Source of the DNA: Myxococcales bacterium
GTDB lineage: Bacteria; Myxococcota_A; UBA9042
Reading direction: 5' to 3'
DNA length: 64,000 nucleotides
NCBI GenBank assembly: GCA_947491025.1
Contig: CANLIC010000006.1
Location: 95,263-159,262 of the forward strand
Both the position numbers and the translations under genes were made by a program. Under the pieces are notes generated by a model. It was not told the DNA's origin, did not search any database, and worked only from the letters and a program-made list of their open reading frames with translations. Positions 62,355 through 64,000 of the stretch are shown in pieces; positions within the stretch are counted from its first letter, which is position 1; the number at the start of each line of letters is the position of its first letter.

Positions 62355-63878
62355 TCAGCTGGCGTCGCCGCTGCGGCGGTCGATCTTGTCGATCAGGCTG
62401 AGCAGCTCGGCCGCTGCGCGCTCAAAGAGCTTGCGGTCACGGCCATCGACCGAGGGGCCTTCCTCTTCGCGCACCGACATCGGGTCGACGTGGGCGCCCT
62501 TGTGGCGAATCCCGAGGTGCAGGTGCGGAGCCGTCGAGCGGCCGCTGCTGCCGACGCCGCCGATGACCTGGCCACGCCTTACCGGCTGGCCGGCGCGGAC
62601 GCTGCGGTCAATGCTCGACAAGTGCAGATAGTCACTGCCATATCCGCGAGCATGGCGCAGCTTGATGTACCGCCCGGCGACGTGGTCGCGACCGACAGCG
62701 GCGACAACGCCCTCTGCCACGGCGCGCACGGGCGTTCCGCTGGAGGCTGCGAGATCGACGCCGAGGTGTGGCCGCATTTGCAACAAGATCGGGTGCATGC
62801 GCATGCCGAAGCCGGAGGTGAACCGGGCACCAGGCACAGGCTCGCGCAAGAAGAAGGCGCCGAAACCCTTACCCTCGGGCGTGAAGTAGCCGTGCGAGGC
62901 CTCGCCGTCGAAGCGCAGCGCCGTGTGACGACCCGCCGCGCCGCGGTAGTCGACCGCCAGCAGCCCGGTGACACGCACGGTCTCGCCGGCTGCGACCAAC
63001 TCCTCGAAGACGACGCGCAGCTCGTCGCCCACTTGGATATCCCGCTCAAGGTCGAGTCGCTCTTCGAGCACCTGCGCCAACATGCCGATGAGCGCGTCAC
63101 CATGGCCGCAGCGGGTCAGCGACGCCCCGAGGCTGCCCCGCATCCCGCAGCGCAAGACGCGGCGCACAATCTCACCCGGCACGCCGCCCAGCTCCGCGCG
63201 GAAGCGCAGGCTCGCGTCGGCCTCGCCGCCAAGCGCCACAGCCGCGTCCAGCACGCGCGCCTTCGCCTCGCCCTTGCCAGCAGGGCCCTCGCCAGGCACG
63301 CGAGCTACCGTGACTGCATCCCCGCCCTGGGCGTTGGCGATCACGACCTCACGCAGCGCTGCCGCGTCGAGCGGGCTGTCCTCGTCGAATCGGGCCAGCA
63401 GCCGGGTACCTGGCCGCAGCTTGCGGGGGTCTCGCAGCGTGCGGTAGGCCTCAATGACGCCGCGCGCCGCCTCGCCATGGATGTAGAGCGCTGCCAGCGC
63501 CGTCTCCAGCGTGGAGCCTGACTCGATCACGCCGACGCGCTCGATCAGCGTGGCCAGCGGCTGGACGGGCGCACCGGCGATGCGACTCGCCGACTCCTCG
63601 ACCGGCGGCGCGACCTCGGCAGGGCCCCCTGGGCTGCGACCCTCGTGGTGGGCCCTGGCCTCGTTCGCCGCACTTGTCGCGGCAGCCGCGGCCTCGGAGC
63701 GCTCTGAGCGGAGGGACTCGAGCCGGGTCTGGGCATCGAGGGGCGCGGGCTCGGCGTGATCGCCCTCGCCCCACCACAGATGGGCGGCCACAACCAACGC
63801 GATCGCCGACAGCGCGCCGAAGGGGAGCGAAGCGCGTTGCGCCCGACCCGATCGCCATCCGCCGCCCTGCAAACGCAT
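62355..63878 (-). CDS. M23 (LytM-type) peptidase, cell-wall hydrolase or regulator
   Basis: 507 residues from ATG 63878 behind AGCGGAGGTCC. One N-terminal transmembrane helix (SLPFGALSAIALVVAAHLWW) anchors it with a periplasmic body. Residues ~115-330 resemble the OapA/Csd3-type N-terminal part that often blocks the active site. The M23 domain has the full zinc set: GFGMRMHPILLQMRPHLGVDLAAS (HxxxD), YLHLSSI and the HxH of APHLHLGI. It should cleave peptidoglycan cross-links. Its C-terminal tail after the domain is acidic and basic, mixed. Confidence 0.92.
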   Translation of the reverse strand: MRLQGGGWRSGRAQRASLPFGALSAIALVVAAHLWWGEGDHAEPAPLDAQTRLESLRSERSEAAAAATSAANEARAHHEGRSPGGPAEVAPPVEESASRIAGAPVQPLATLIERVGVIESGSTLETALAALYIHGEAARGVIEAYRTLRDPRKLRPGTRLLARFDEDSPLDAAALREVVIANAQGGDAVTVARVPGEGPAGKGEAKARVLDAAVALGGEADASLRFRAELGGVPGEIVRRVLRCGMRGSLGASLTRCGHGDALIGMLAQVLEERLDLERDIQVGDELRVVFEELVAAGETVRVTGLLAVDYRGAAGRHTALRFDGEASHGYFTPEGKGFGAFFLREPVPGARFTSGFGMRMHPILLQMRPHLGVDLAASSGTPVRAVAEGVVAAVGRDHVAGRYIKLRHARGYGSDYLHLSSIDRSVRAGQPVRRGQVIGGVGSSGRSTAPHLHLGIRHKGAHVDPMSVREEEGPSVDGRDRKLFERAAAELLSLIDKIDRRSGDAS

Positions 63879-63915
63879 CGGACCTCCGCTGCGAGTGGTG
63901 TCCCGCTGGGCCGCG

Positions 63916-63944
63916 ACTGTGCGTCAGAGAGCCGATCTTGTCAA
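63916..63944 (-). promoter_or_regulatory. Putative sigma-70 promoter of the M23 gene
   Basis: On the minus strand a perfect TTGACA (63944-63939), a 17-bp spacer and CACAGT (63921-63916). The start near 63909 gives a ~30-base leader with GGAGG before ATG 63878. Confidence 0.45.
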
Positions 63945-64000
63945 CGCGGGGGACCCTCTTTCTGACCCTGTTGGAAGGCATCGCCGCGCGGAATTCACCC

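Overview
The window is a high-GC chromosomal segment with no plasmid, phage or transposase genes. Several traits point to a myxobacterium or a related deltaproteobacterial lineage (Myxococcota). These are secreted proteins built from Cys-rich repeats of the CDDGNPCTTDACD type, lipoproteins with long Asp/Ala/Gly-rich linkers behind the lipobox, very strong G/C bias at third codon positions, and a LexA operator resembling the Myxococcus type. I cannot assign a genus from sequence alone.

Layout. 1-3256 holds the 3' end of a giant Cys-rich secreted protein. 3346-7879 has a FAD oxidase, trmL, an outer-membrane barrel, and a translationally coupled trio of two membrane proteins plus a parvulin lipoprotein. 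7916-9754 is a lexA plus D12-class DNA adenine methylase operon, with an SOS box inside a good sigma-70 promoter. It is followed upstream by a cyclophilin, then by the RNase P RNA gene (10498-10922) and a UbiB-like kinase. 12457-18180 is a run of minus-strand genes dominated by cell-surface products (L-domain lipoprotein, two beta-barrels, Cys-rich lipoprotein), with a reductase-like protein and a methyltransferase. 18293-21374 holds arfB, a cytochrome P450, a C_GCAxxG_C_C redox protein and a NUDIX hydrolase. 21665-26578 is a coupled plus-strand set: M2 metallopeptidase lipoprotein, lipase-like protein and alpha/beta hydrolase.

26564-34500 is a minus-strand run: PDZ lipoprotein, recD2, RNase II-like, yqgE, a divergent RelA/SpoT-like protein, and lipB. 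34627-38858 carries a small lipoprotein, mutS and xerD. 38859-41433 has a polyprenyl-phosphate sugar transferase, sspB (with two ClpX-binding-like motifs) and a GNAT. 42552-50456 holds dnaE, mazG, a CBM9-like lipoprotein and rpoD. 50902-53649 is a zinc-ribbon/ATPase/TPR protein. 54031-63878 has lipoproteins, a degenerate glycosyltransferase-like protein, an ECF sigma/anti-sigma pair, a TrmA/RlmD-type RNA methyltransferase and an M23 peptidase.

Functionally the window mixes core information processing (replication, repair, sigma-70, RNase P, tRNA and rRNA modification, ribosome rescue, proteolysis adaptor) with lineage-specific envelope proteins. The points I find most worth following are the RelA/SpoT-like protein, the SOS-linked methylase, the SspB tail, and a divergent pair of genes whose start codons appear to form each other's -10 boxes. 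No IS, CRISPR array, tRNA or rRNA gene was found.
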